45,789 nt of DNA from Actinomadura soli (GTDB lineage: Bacteria; Actinomycetota; Actinomycetes; Streptosporangiales; Streptosporangiaceae). Below, one piece after another: positions 19,698 to 27,910 of the stretch. The position numbers and the translations under genes are program-made. The DNA lies in the NCBI RefSeq assembly GCF_005889715.1, contig NZ_VCKW01000039.1, positions 1 to 45,789 on the forward strand, in the 5' to 3' direction. Below the pieces are notes generated by a model. It was not told the DNA's origin. It saw only the letters and a program-made list of their open reading frames with translations, and ran no database searches. Numbering within the stretch: position 1 is the first letter of the stretch; each line of letters begins with the position of its first letter.

Positions 19698-20300
19698 CTA
19701 GATCTCGGCGTAGTCCTCGGCGGCGCGGTCGAGGGGGTGGCCGAGCCGCGGGGAGGGCGCGGGGCGGTCGCCGCTCGCGCGGTGCGCGCCCGCACCTTCC
19801 GCGACGGGGTCGGCGGGGTCGGCGGACGGCGCCTCCGGCAGCCCGGACGCCGGGTCGACCTGCGGCGCGCTCGCCGGCAGGAACACCCACTTCTTGTACG
19901 ACCAGAAGCGGAACAGCGTCGCCACGCCCGTCCCGACGACGAGGGCGGCGTTGTAGGAGATCGGGCCGTCCAGCTTGAGGACGTAGTGGGTGAACCCGAT
20001 GAACAGCTCCGTGATGACCAGCCCGACGCCGTTCAGGCCGAAGAACAGGACGTACTCGCGGCCGAGGCCGGTGCGGTCGCGGTGCCGGAACGTCCAGTAG
20101 CGGTTGGCCAGGTACGAGAACGTCGTCGCGATCACCGTCGCCACGCCGTTGGACGTCAGCGGCCCCACCCCAAGGCCGGTGTGCAGGCCGTTGCCGATCG
20201 CGACGGTGATGACGAACGCGATCGCGCCCACGCTGCCGAACTTGGCCAGCTCCCGCACGAGGTGCGCGAACTGCCGATGGATCTTGGCGACCAGGCTCAC
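19698..20300 (-). CDS. GtrA family membrane protein
   Basis: A 200-residue protein with four predicted membrane segments of the GtrA family, proteins associated with moving lipid-linked sugars for cell-surface glycans or acting beside GT-C/GT2 enzymes. Seen: KFGSVGAIAFVITVAIGN (TM1), the conserved YLANRYWTFRHRD loop, FFGLNGVGLVITELF and the final RFWSYKKWVF. A disordered acidic, Pro/Ala-rich tail of about 55 residues follows. GTG 20298-20300 is selected because the four-helix domain begins soon after; upstream sequence in the same frame does not look coding. It converges on the kinase gene and diverges from purK. Confidence 0.88.
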   Translation of the reverse strand: MSLVAKIHRQFAHLVRELAKFGSVGAIAFVITVAIGNGLHTGLGVGPLTSNGVATVIATTFSYLANRYWTFRHRDRTGLGREYVLFFGLNGVGLVITELFIGFTHYVLKLDGPISYNAALVVGTGVATLFRFWSYKKWVFLPASAPQVDPASGLPEAPSADPADPVAEGAGAHRASGDRPAPSPRLGHPLDRAAEDYAEI

Positions 20301-20523
20301 GAAGGGGAACCGTCCTTCCGGACTTCGTCTGTGCGCCACGTCCGGCGCGGCGGCGACTGCGGGAGCATCACGAGGATAGACGCATGCGGCCCGTGGGACG
20401 TCGGAACATGAACGTTTCACGCCGTCCGAGCGTTCCATGCCCATAACCGCGTCCCCCACACACCCAGGTTCGACGCGGCGCCCGGACGGTTCGTTCGCCC
20501 CATTCGGCCGATAACCTGCTGAC

Positions 20524-21714
20524 GTGACGAATCCAGCCGACAAACCCGTGGTGGGAATGGCGGGCGGCGGCCAGCTGGCCCGGATGACGCAGCAGGCCGC
20601 GATCGGCCTCGGCGTGTCGCTGCGCGTGCTCGCCGGTTCCGCGGACGATTCGGCGGCCAAGGTCGTCTCCCGCGCCCGGATCGGCGACGACCGCTCCCTC
20701 GACGACCTCCTGTCGTTCGCCAGGGGCTGCGACGTCGTGACCTTCGACCACGAGCACGTCCCAGGGTCGCACATCCAGAAGCTGGAGTCGTCGGGCGTCC
20801 CGTGCCGTCCCGGTTCGGCCGCGCTGGCCCACGCGCAGGACAAGCTCGTGATGCGCGAGCGCCTCACCGCCATGGACGTCCCGTGCCCCGCGTACGTGCA
20901 CGTGCCGAAGTCCGCGCCGTTGCGGACGCTGGAGGACTTCGCCCGTGACCACGGGTTCCCGCTTGTGATCAAGGCCACCCGCGGCGGCTACGACGGCAAG
21001 GGCGTGTGGGTGCTCGACGCCCTCGACGGCGCGGCCGCCGGGCTGATCGACGAGCTGCTGTCCCAGGGCGTCGACCTGATGGTCGAGGAGCACGTGCCGT
21101 TCACGCGGGAGCTGGCCGCGGTCGTCGCGCGCTCCCCGTACGGGCAGGGCGCCGCGTACCCGGTCGTGGAGACCGTCCAGGAGGGCGGGATCTGCGTCGA
21201 GGTGATCTCGCCCGCGCCCGGCCTGCCCGCCGGCGCGGCCGCCGAGGCGCAGCGCCTGGCCCTGGCCGTCGCCGCCGAGCTGGACGTCGTCGGCCTCCTC
21301 GCGGTCGAGCTGTTCGAGACCCGGGCCGGCCTGCTGGTGAACGAGCTGGCGATGCGCCCGCACAACTCCGGCCACTGGACGATCGAGGGCGCCCGGACGT
21401 CGCAGTTCGAGCAGCACCTGCGCGCCGTCCTCGACCTGCCGCTCGGGTCCACCGAGCCGACCGCCCCGTACACGGTCATGGCCAACGTGCTCGGCGGCGA
21501 CGACCCGGACGTCTACTCCCGCTACATCCACGTGATGGCGCACGACCCGGCCGTCAAGGTGCACATGTACGGCAAGGAGCCGCGCCCCGGCCGCAAGATC
21601 GGCCATGTGACCGCGCTCGGCGACGATCTCGCGGACGTCCGCGAGCGCGCCCGCCACGCCGCCGGCTACCTGCGGTGGGGCACCCGGATGAAAGAGCGGG
21701 AGGAACGGCGATGA
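20524..21714 (+). CDS. purK: N5-carboxyaminoimidazole ribonucleotide synthase
   Basis: ATP-grasp enzyme of de novo purine synthesis that carboxylates AIR with bicarbonate to N5-CAIR. It is 396 residues from GTG 20524. The N-terminal [17 protein letters not shown] motif, [17 protein letters not shown] (ATP-binding), VEEHVPF and the metal-binding [13 protein letters not shown] are all clear. It overlaps purE by 4 bp (ATGA, 21711-21714), so both steps are made from one message. The 223-base divergent region to gtrA has no recognisable purine operator. Confidence 0.96.
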   Translation: MTNPADKPVVGMAGGGQLARMTQQAAIGLGVSLRVLAGSADDSAAKVVSRARIGDDRSLDDLLSFARGCDVVTFDHEHVPGSHIQKLESSGVPCRPGSAALAHAQDKLVMRERLTAMDVPCPAYVHVPKSAPLRTLEDFARDHGFPLVIKATRGGYDGKGVWVLDALDGAAAGLIDELLSQGVDLMVEEHVPFTRELAAVVARSPYGQGAAYPVVETVQEGGICVEVISPAPGLPAGAAAEAQRLALAVAAELDVVGLLAVELFETRAGLLVNELAMRPHNSGHWTIEGARTSQFEQHLRAVLDLPLGSTEPTAPYTVMANVLGGDDPDVYSRYIHVMAHDPAVKVHMYGKEPRPGRKIGHVTALGDDLADVRERARHAAGYLRWGTRMKEREERR

Positions 21715-22211
21715 CCGAGCCGGAGCCGCTGGTCGGCGTGGTGATGGGCAGCGACTCGGACTGGCCGGTGATGCAGGACGCGGCCCAGGCGCTCGCCGAG
21801 TTCGGCGTCCCGTACGAGGCCGACGTGGTGTCCGCGCACCGGATGCCGCGCGACATGATCACCTACGGGGAGGACGCGGCGGCCCGCGGCCTCCGCGTGA
21901 TCATCGCGGGCGCGGGCGGGGCGGCGCACCTGCCCGGCATGCTGGCCTCGGTGACACCGCTGCCGGTGATCGGCGTGCCCGTCCCGCTGAAGTACCTCGA
22001 CGGGATGGACTCGCTGCTGTCGATCGTGCAGATGCCCGCCGGCGTGCCCGTCGCGACCGTCTCGGTCGCCGGCGCCCGCAACGCGGGGCTGCTGGCCGTC
22101 CGCATCCTGGCCGCGTCCGACGAGGATCTGCGCGCCAAGATGAAGGTCTTCCAGCGCGACCTCTACGGCCAGGCCAAGGCGAAGGGCACGCGGCTCCGAG
22201 AAAGGCTCTGA
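21711..22211 (+). CDS. purE: N5-CAIR mutase, class I PurE
   Basis: Converts the PurK product N5-CAIR to CAIR. The 166-residue protein has the class I motifs [18 protein letters not shown] (catalytic His) and [12 protein letters not shown], plus the substrate loop [18 protein letters not shown]. Start ATG 21711 overlaps the purK stop and is preceded by GGGAGGAACGG, which decides it over longer frames. It converges on the CoA-binding protein gene; the 73-base gap contains CGCAGGTC twice but no clear terminator. Confidence 0.96.
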   Translation: MTEPEPLVGVVMGSDSDWPVMQDAAQALAEFGVPYEADVVSAHRMPRDMITYGEDAAARGLRVIIAGAGGAAHLPGMLASVTPLPVIGVPVPLKYLDGMDSLLSIVQMPAGVPVATVSVAGARNAGLLAVRILAASDEDLRAKMKVFQRDLYGQAKAKGTRLRERL

Positions 22212-22284
22212 GCGCCGCCCAGGCGTCACGGCGACCTCGGGGCCACCCGCGAAGCCGCAGGTCCGCAGGCTGTAGATTCGCAGG

Positions 22285-22704
22285 TCAGCGGCGCAGGGCC
22301 CACTCGACGGCCGGGCACCGGTTCATGACGACGTCGAGCCCGGCGTCCTTCGCCCGCCGCGCCGCCGCCTCGTCGATCACCTGGAGCGGCAGCCACACCG
22401 CCTTCGCGCCGGCCGCGATCGCCTCGTCCACCGCCTGCCCGGCGTGCTCGGCGCGCCGGTAGACGCCCACGACGTCCACGTCAGCCACGTCCGGGACCTC
22501 GGCCAGCGACGCGTACCCCCGCTCGCCCAGCACCTCCCGGGCCGCCGGGTGGACGGGGATGATCCGCTTGCCGCGCTCCTGCAGCAGCCTGGCCTGGGTA
22601 TAGACCTCGCGGTCGGGATTGTCGCCGAGCCCGACGAACGCCCACGTCTTCGACTCGTTCAGCAGCCGCCGGATCACGTCCTGGTCGGCGAAGGCATCAA
22701 CCAT
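22285..22704 (-). CDS. CoA-binding domain protein (YccU-like)
   Basis: Small Rossmann-type protein of 139 residues related to the CoA-binding domain of succinyl-CoA synthetase. Seen: TWAFVGLGDNPDREVYTQA, RIIPVHP, VYRRAEHAG, AVWLPLQVIDEAAA and the terminal VVMNRCPAVEWALRR, the family's usual end. The physiological role of this stand-alone domain is not defined; homologues bind CoA. Start ATG 22702-22704 or GTG two codons upstream. It follows ugd on the same strand after a 50-base gap. Confidence 0.9.
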   Translation of the reverse strand: MVDAFADQDVIRRLLNESKTWAFVGLGDNPDREVYTQARLLQERGKRIIPVHPAAREVLGERGYASLAEVPDVADVDVVGVYRRAEHAGQAVDEAIAAGAKAVWLPLQVIDEAAARRAKDAGLDVVMNRCPAVEWALRR

Positions 22705-22754
22705 GACCACGACAACAGCCTTCGCGGCCCTTTACTTCCCCTTCAGGGACGCCC

Positions 22755-24089
22755 TCAGGGACGTCCCAGCGCCCGGTAGTTCCAGCCGGCGGCGCGCCAC
22801 CGCTCGGGGTCGAGCGCGTTGCGCCCGTCCACGATGTTGCGTTCGGCGACGACCTCGGCGAGCGCGGACGGGTCCATGTCGCGGAACTCCGCCCACTCGG
22901 TCAGCAGCAGCACCACATGGGCGTCGCGCGCCGCGGACAGGGCCGAGTCGCCGTACTCCAGGGACGGCTGGGCGCGGCGCGCGTTCCGCATCGCCTGCGG
23001 GTCGTACACCGTCACCGTCGCGCCCTGGGCGCGGATCGAGGCGGCCACGTCCAGCGCGGGCGAGTCGCGGACGTCGTCGGAGTTCGGCTTGAACGCGGCG
23101 CCGAGCACCCCGACCGTCCGTCCGGCGAACGAGCCGCCGAGCAGCTTGCGGGCGAGGTCCACCATCCGGATCCGCCGCCGGATGTTGATCTCGTCGACCT
23201 CGCGCAGGAAGGAGAGCGCCTGGTCGGCGCCGAGCTCGCCGGCGCGGGCCATGAACGCGCGGATGTCCTTCGGCAGGCAGCCGCCGCCGAACCCGAGGCC
23301 CGGGCCGAGGAACTTGCCGCCGATCCGGTCGTCGTAGGAAAGCGCCTCGGAGAGCTTCGTCACGTCGGCGTGCGCGGCCTCGCACACCTCCGCCATCGCG
23401 TTGATGAAGGAGATCTTGGTGGCGAGGAAAGCGTTCGCGGACACCTTGACCAGCTCCGCGGTCGCGTAGTCGCTGGTGATGAACGGGGTGCCGGCCGCGA
23501 TCATCGTCCGGTAGATCTCGCGCAGCGCCTTCTCGGCGTGCTCGGCGGCGCCCTGGTCGGCGGGCAGCCCGGCGACGATCCGGTCCGGGTGCAGGGTGTC
23601 CTGGACGGCGAAGCCCTCGCGCAGGAACTCGGGGTTCCACGCGAGGACGGCGTCGCCGCCCGCCGGGGCCGTCTTCGCGAGCGTCTCGGCGAGCCGCGCG
23701 GCCGTCCCGACCGGCACGGTCGACTTCCCGACGATCAGGCACGGCCGCAGCAGCAGCGGCGCGAGCGAGCCGATCGCGGCGTCCACGTAGGAGAGGTCGG
23801 CCGCGTACTCCCCGGCCTTCTGCGGGGTGCCGACGCACAGGAAGTGGACGTCGCCGAACTCCGCCGCATCCGCGTACGACGAGGTGAACCGCAGCCGCCC
23901 GCTCTCCAGCCCGCGGCGCAGCACAGGCTCCAGCCCCGGCTCGTAGAAGGGCAGGTCACCGGCCGCGAGGCGGGCGATGCGCTCCTCGTCCACGTCGAGC
24001 CCCAGGACCTCGAAGCCCAGATCCGCCATGCAGGCCGCGTGGGTGGCGCCGAGGTAACCGGTTCCGATGACCGTCAGCCGGTAGGACAA
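22755..24089 (-). CDS. UDP-glucose 6-dehydrogenase
   Basis: NAD-dependent oxidation of UDP-glucose to UDP-glucuronate, a precursor of acidic surface glycans. The protein is 444 residues from TTG 24087-24089, chosen because GAGAGGAG lies 8 bases before it and the Rossmann motif VIGTGYLGATHAACMADLG starts at residue 6. Also seen: CVGTPQ, KSTVPVGTA, the catalytic cysteine Cys271 in GFGGGCLPKDIRAF and a C-terminal GAAFKPNSDDVRDSPALDV. The GGGCLPKD variant is that of UDP-glucose dehydrogenases, in contrast to the second dehydrogenase at 44393-45655. GDP-mannose dehydrogenase is a less likely alternative. Confidence 0.9.
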   Translation of the reverse strand: MSYRLTVIGTGYLGATHAACMADLGFEVLGLDVDEERIARLAAGDLPFYEPGLEPVLRRGLESGRLRFTSSYADAAEFGDVHFLCVGTPQKAGEYAADLSYVDAAIGSLAPLLLRPCLIVGKSTVPVGTAARLAETLAKTAPAGGDAVLAWNPEFLREGFAVQDTLHPDRIVAGLPADQGAAEHAEKALREIYRTMIAAGTPFITSDYATAELVKVSANAFLATKISFINAMAEVCEAAHADVTKLSEALSYDDRIGGKFLGPGLGFGGGCLPKDIRAFMARAGELGADQALSFLREVDEINIRRRIRMVDLARKLLGGSFAGRTVGVLGAAFKPNSDDVRDSPALDVAASIRAQGATVTVYDPQAMRNARRAQPSLEYGDSALSAARDAHVVLLLTEWAEFRDMDPSALAEVVAERNIVDGRNALDPERWRAAGWNYRALGRP

Positions 24090-24234
24090 GGCCTGGCTCC
24101 TCTCGCTTCGCTGTCGCCGACTAGCGGCCTCTCTGAACAGGTGCCCACTCTGGGCGGGTCGGTACATCGACCGCGGCAGTGTACTGGCCGGTAAACGGGA
24201 GCGGTGCACCTGCTCGAATCGTACGGCGACAGCC

Positions 24235-24267
24235 GACAGGGTGGTGGCCGGCGGCCACCACCCTGTC
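24235..24267. terminator. Perfect 15-bp hairpin
   Basis: GACAGGGTGGTGGCC and its exact complement surround a GGC loop. It starts 24 bases after the stop of the repeat-protein gene (minus strand) and lies 146 bases upstream of ugd. There is no T-run, but the stem is the most stable in the window, consistent with an actinomycete-type I-shaped terminator. Confidence 0.75.
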
Positions 24268-24290
24268 AGTGCTGTCTTCCTCGGTCTCCG

Positions 24291-25115
24291 TCAGGCGCGG
24301 GAGACCTTGAGGACGATGCTGCCGTCCGGCGCCATGCGCGGGCTCAGCATCAGGCCGTCGTACGACGCCATCGAGCCCGGCTGGGCCGCGTTGGCGGACG
24401 TCTTCGACTCCGAGTTGCCCTTCCTGACGGTGAAGGTCACCTGGCTTCCCTCGACGCCGATCTGGATCGGGCCCATGCCGTACTTCCTGTCGAGCGGGAT
24501 CTCCTGGCCGTCCCTGACCTGGACCTCACACTTCCCGTCCGCGCACGCCTGCAGATTGGTGCCGTCCTTGGCGACGGGCTTGGCGGGCTTCGCGGCCGGC
24601 TTGGCGGGCTTGGCCTGGTTCTGCGCCTGCGGCTGGTTCTGAGCGTTGGGCTGGTCCTGTGCCTGCGGCTGGTTCTGAGCGTTGGGCTGGTCCTGTGCCT
24701 GCGGCTGGTTCTGAGCGTTGGGCTGGTCCTGTGCCTGCGGCTGGTCTTGCGCCTGCGGCTGGTCTTGCGCCTGCGGCTGGTCTTGCGCCTGCGGCTGGTC
24801 TTGCGCCTGCGGCTGGTCTTGCGCCTGCGGCTGGTCCTGCGCGTTCGGCTGGTTCTGCGCCTCAGGCTGGTCCTGCGCGTTCGGCTGTGCTTGGGCGTCC
24901 GGCGGTGCTTGCTCGTCCGTCGGACTCTGGTCGTTAGGTTGCGTCTGTTCCTCTGGTGCCGCTTCCAGGTTCGGCACGGGGTCGGAGTTGGACGCGCTGG
25001 TGGCGTCCGGCGGAGACGGCGGCGGTGCGGCGAGGGCGGCGCTGGCGGTGCCGATGGAGGCGGTCAGCGCCAGCGCGGCGGTCGTCGTGAGCAGGCCGAG
25101 TTTCCTTGTCGACAT
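24291..25115 (-). CDS. Secreted protein with Gln/Asp/Pro hexapeptide repeats
   Basis: Unrecognised 274-residue protein. A Sec signal peptide is clear (MSTRKLGL, hydrophobic core, ASA/ALA near residues 27-30). After an acidic Pro-rich stretch come about sixteen copies of a six-residue unit, mostly QAQDQP alternating with NAQNQP (about residues 70-167), then a Lys/Pro/Ala linker and a compact C-terminal domain of about 95 residues with two cysteines (ACADGKC) and predicted beta strands (VQVRDGQEIPL, GSQVTFTVRKG, GSIVLKVSRA). No LPXTG or membrane anchor is seen. The likely role is an extracellular or wall-associated protein with a flexible spacer; no enzymatic motif is present. AGGAG lies 9 bases before ATG 25113-25115. 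Confidence 0.85.
   Translation of the reverse strand: MSTRKLGLLTTTAALALTASIGTASAALAAPPPSPPDATSASNSDPVPNLEAAPEEQTQPNDQSPTDEQAPPDAQAQPNAQDQPEAQNQPNAQDQPQAQDQPQAQDQPQAQDQPQAQDQPQAQDQPQAQDQPNAQNQPQAQDQPNAQNQPQAQDQPNAQNQPQAQNQAKPAKPAAKPAKPVAKDGTNLQACADGKCEVQVRDGQEIPLDRKYGMGPIQIGVEGSQVTFTVRKGNSESKTSANAAQPGSMASYDGLMLSPRMAPDGSIVLKVSRA
24615..24902 (-). repeat. 18-bp tandem repeat array (16 units)
   Basis: Sixteen in-frame 18-base units encode the hexapeptide array. Five consecutive units (24741-24830) are identical, CTGGTCTTGCGCCTGCGG on the plus strand, and three 36-base pairs (24633-24740) are identical to one another, showing two different rounds of recent expansion. The outer units are more diverged. 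Copy number is expected to vary by slippage or recombination. Confidence 0.92.
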
Positions 25116-25183
25116 TCTGTGAGCTCCTGACGAGTGACTACTCTCTGTCAACACCGATTGTTACCCACAGTGTTCGATCAAGA

Positions 25184-25204
25184 ACACGCCGTGATGCGGC
25201 GTGT
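25184..25204 (-). terminator. Terminator after the thioesterase gene
   Basis: ACACGCCG / CGGCGTGT, 8 bp perfect with loop TGATG on the plus strand, begins 13 bases past the thioesterase stop in its direction of transcription and is followed by TTCTTGATC. It separates that gene from the repeat-protein promoter. Confidence 0.6.
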
Positions 25205-25217
25205 CGCCGCGGGTTTT

Positions 25218-26051
25218 CTACGCAAGCGGACGTTCGTCCACAAGAAGTGTCTGCAGGACGCGACCGAACTCACCGGACGAATCGGCCAGCGACGCGCCGC
25301 AGAGGGCGCTTCCGCCGGGGCTCGCGTCCAGCGACGCGTCCATGCACAGCCACTCGCCCACCGGGTCGCGGTGCAGGGCCACCGTCAGGTCCGTGTTGAT
25401 GATCAGCCACTTGCCGAAGTCGAGCTGGCTGCCGACCCCGGACGCGCTGTCGGCCAGCGTCAGCGCGCGCACCAGCGGCGTGTCGGACTCGCCGGCGACC
25501 AGCGGGATCCGGGACCGCGCCCACGCCGCGCCGGGCCCCGGCTCGCCGAAGGAGCCGCGGACGGGACGCCATTCCATCGCCGCGAGGTAGCCGTGCACGT
25601 GCAGGTCCTGCCACTGCTCGAACGGGGGAGTGACCTCGGGGCGGGGCGGCGGCGCGGGCGCGTGGACGACGGGCTCCAGGTGGGACGGCGCCCCCATGAT
25701 CCGCCACGCGCCGGCGCGGACGACCGGGCGGCCCTCGTGGCTGATCTCCCCTTCGAGGTACGCGACGCGCCTGCCGGGACGGACGACGCGGACCGTGACG
25801 TCCAGCGTCGCCACCGGTACGGGGCTGAGGATCTCGATCGTCACCCGCGCGACCCGCGTCCCGGGGACGGGCTCGTGCCGCTCGAAGGCCCGTCCCATCA
25901 GGCCCGACACCGGCCCGCCGTGCTGGAGGTCCGGCGACCACGGTCCCGCCGTGGCCGGGGTGGCGGCGAAGCGCCCGCCGCCGAGCGGCTCGTAGAACAT
26001 CTCGCCGGGCGGGCTTTCGCCGGGCTCAGCCTCGCCGGGTGCGTCGCTCAT
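25218..26051 (-). CDS. Acyl-CoA thioesterase-like (double hotdog) protein
   Basis: A 277-residue protein with the layout of TesB-like/4HBT_3 thioesterases: first hotdog with DLQHGGPVSGLMGRAFE (about residues 42-58) and VTIEILSPVPV, second with WARSRIPLVAGE, ALTLADSASGVGS and LIINTDLTVALHRDPVGEW. It would hydrolyse an acyl-CoA thioester; chain length is unknown. GAAGGGAG lies just before ATG 26049-26051. A near-perfect palindrome 15 bases upstream probably governs its expression. It lies between an LCP ligase gene (upstream, same strand) and the secreted repeat-protein gene, with no obvious pathway link. Confidence 0.85.
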   Translation of the reverse strand: MSDAPGEAEPGESPPGEMFYEPLGGGRFAATPATAGPWSPDLQHGGPVSGLMGRAFERHEPVPGTRVARVTIEILSPVPVATLDVTVRVVRPGRRVAYLEGEISHEGRPVVRAGAWRIMGAPSHLEPVVHAPAPPPRPEVTPPFEQWQDLHVHGYLAAMEWRPVRGSFGEPGPGAAWARSRIPLVAGESDTPLVRALTLADSASGVGSQLDFGKWLIINTDLTVALHRDPVGEWLCMDASLDASPGGSALCGASLADSSGEFGRVLQTLLVDERPLA

Positions 26052-26066
26052 GGGGCTCCCTTCGCG

Positions 26067-26085
26067 TCTAGAACATCATTCTAGA
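26067..26085. promoter_or_regulatory. Palindromic operator candidate before the thioesterase gene
   Basis: TCTAGAACATCATTCTAGA has perfect 7-base arms around CATCA and sits 16 bases before the thioesterase ATG and 6 bases from the LCP stop (26092). AT-rich palindromes of this size in such GC-rich DNA are typical of TetR or MarR family sites. I did not find a second copy, including upstream of the window's own TetR gene. Confidence 0.6.
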
Positions 26086-26091
26086 TCAGGG

Positions 26092-27765
26092 TCAGCCGCA
26101 GAGTTTCTGGGTGGCGGTGTCGGTGTCGATGCCCGCGGTGGGGGAGGCGCTCGGCGACGCGCCGCCCGCCTCGACCTTTCGCGTGCCGGACCAGTTCGCG
26201 CCGACCAGGACCTGCAGCCTCGACCCGAGCGCGTCGATGCGCTTCAGCTTGGCGCCCGGGATCGCGGCGGCCAGGGTCTTCGCGGACTCCGCGCCCGCCG
26301 GTCCGTACTGGATCTGCGTCGTCTGCAGGCCGCGGCGCGCCACGCCGGGCACGACCGTGGTGCGGAAGCCCTGCTCCCGCAGCTGCCCGCCCGCCCTCGT
26401 CGCCAGGCCCTGCGTGCCGACCGCGTTCAGGACCCGGACGGAGATGTCGTCCGGCGGCACGGTGAGCCGGTCCTCGGGCTTCTGCGTGGGCGGCGCGCTC
26501 GGCTTCTTCGTGTGCTCGTCCAGCGGCTGGTCCCGCCGGATCCTGGTGAACAGGTCGCGCGCCCTGTCCTGGTTCCACTGGACGACCGACTGCGGCGCCG
26601 GCGTGTTCCACAGGACGGCGTTGTACCCGGGATTCGCGAGCGGGATCTTCGCGAACGTCAGGTCGTCGGTCTTCAGGTCCTTCATCTGCTCGGCGAGTTC
26701 CGGCAGGTTGTCGGCCAGCTCCGAGTCGACGCGCAGCGACTTCAGCGACGCCTTCAGGAACCTTGTCGACTTCACCGGGTCGCTGAGCGTCTTCGTCGAC
26801 AGCGCCTGCTTCATCATCGACGCCATGAACTGCTGCTGCCGGTCGATGCGGCCGAGGTCGCTGCCGTCCGACAGCGTGTAGCGGGCGCGGGTGAACGAGA
26901 GGGCCTTCAGGCCGTCCACGTGCGACTTCCCTGCGGGGAGCCGGAGCCCGCTCTTCGGGTCGTTGACCGGCACCTCGGTGCACACGTCCACGCCGCCGAG
27001 CGCGTCCACCATGCGCACGAACCCGAAGAAGTTCACCTCGACGTAGTGGTCGATGGACACGCCCGTCGCGCGCTTGACGGTGCTGACCGTGAGGTCGGGC
27101 CCGCCGAACTGGTACGCCCAGGTCAGCTTGCCCGGACGGGCCGGGATCCGCGCCCCCTTGGCGCCCTCCGAGCCGTTCGATTTGTGCGCCGGGATCGTCA
27201 CGTACGAGTCGCGGGGCAGGTTCACGACCGACACGCTGTCGTGGTCGCGGGAGATGTGGACCAGCATCATCGTGTCGGACCGCTCGCCGGGCTGGTGCCC
27301 GAGCTTCGCCGCCTTCTGCTGTTCCCTCGTCAGCCCGTCGCGGCGGTCGACCCCGGCGACCAGGATCGTCATCGCGCCCTTCGGGGCGTCCTTGCCGCGG
27401 CCGAGCCCGCCGACCGACACCTCGTCGATCAGGCCGGTCACGTAGTTCTGGAACGCCCACGCGCCGCCCGAGGTCAGCAGGACGACCACCGACATCGTCC
27501 CGGTGAGCGTGAGGAACCGCTTCTGCCGCCGCGCGCTCATCGCCGCCCGCGGGCTCAGCCCGCGGCCGGGACGGCGCGGGCCGCGCGGGCCCTCCACCGA
27601 GACGCGCGGCGCGGGCATCCCCTCGATGGTCACGCCCTCGATGTCGCCGTCCGCCGCGGGGCCCGCCGCCCCCTGCGCGCCCGGACGCGGCCGGAAATAG
27701 CGCTCCAGCGGGTCGGCGTCCGGCGGGTCGCCCGCGCCGCGACCCGAGTCGTACCCGTCTGCCAT
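26092..27765 (-). CDS. LytR-CpsA-Psr (LCP) family glycopolymer ligase
   Basis: Membrane-anchored enzyme predicted to transfer lipid-linked glycopolymers (teichoic acid-, arabinogalactan- or capsule-like) to peptidoglycan. It is 557 residues from ATG 27763-27765. A disordered cytoplasmic N-terminus of about 80 residues is followed by one TM helix (about 88-108), the LCP domain (VAGVDRRDG, GERSDTMMLVHIS, VVNLPRDSYV, LTWAYQFGGPDL, catalytic-region Arg in DLGRIDRQQQFM), and after a linker a LytR_C domain (ISVRVLNAVGTQGLA onward). The neighbourhood contains glycosyltransferases, a GtrA protein and UDP-sugar dehydrogenases, in line with wall-polymer assembly. Confidence 0.93.
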   Translation of the reverse strand: MADGYDSGRGAGDPPDADPLERYFRPRPGAQGAAGPAADGDIEGVTIEGMPAPRVSVEGPRGPRRPGRGLSPRAAMSARRQKRFLTLTGTMSVVVLLTSGGAWAFQNYVTGLIDEVSVGGLGRGKDAPKGAMTILVAGVDRRDGLTREQQKAAKLGHQPGERSDTMMLVHISRDHDSVSVVNLPRDSYVTIPAHKSNGSEGAKGARIPARPGKLTWAYQFGGPDLTVSTVKRATGVSIDHYVEVNFFGFVRMVDALGGVDVCTEVPVNDPKSGLRLPAGKSHVDGLKALSFTRARYTLSDGSDLGRIDRQQQFMASMMKQALSTKTLSDPVKSTRFLKASLKSLRVDSELADNLPELAEQMKDLKTDDLTFAKIPLANPGYNAVLWNTPAPQSVVQWNQDRARDLFTRIRRDQPLDEHTKKPSAPPTQKPEDRLTVPPDDISVRVLNAVGTQGLATRAGGQLREQGFRTTVVPGVARRGLQTTQIQYGPAGAESAKTLAAAIPGAKLKRIDALGSRLQVLVGANWSGTRKVEAGGASPSASPTAGIDTDTATQKLCG

Positions 27766-27810
27766 GCCGGCCGCCGCCTCCCGAAGACGTCGTTCTGACG
27801 CGAATCCCCA

Positions 27811-27861
27811 CCACTCTAAAGTGGGGGACACCCGTCCGTTCGCTACCTGGACATCGTGTCC
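27811..27861. promoter_or_regulatory. Inverted repeats in the LCP/GT2 divergent region
   Basis: The 145-base divergent spacer contains CCACT-CTAA-AGTGG (27811-27824) and GGACA-TCG-TGTCC (27849-27861). Either could be an operator for the divergent lcp and glycosyltransferase genes. No -10/-35 pair is convincing. Confidence 0.25.
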
Positions 27862-27910
27862 GTGCAGTAACGTGGCGCCGTCTTGCCCACTCTGCGCCCC
27901 GCGAGCACAT

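Noticed and set aside
24615..24902. Regular repeats considered as a CRISPR array
   Set aside because: Units are contiguous 18-mers without unique spacers and lie in frame in a coding sequence; no cas gene is near.
24204..25130. Long plus-strand frame opposite the repeat protein encoding LRLVL-type repeats
   Set aside because: It is the antisense shadow of the 18-bp repeats; it lacks an RBS and a recognisable protein, whereas the minus-strand frame has a signal peptide and AGGAG.
26067..26085. KstR (cholesterol regulon) operator
   Set aside because: The central GTT half of TNNAACNNGTTNNA is missing.
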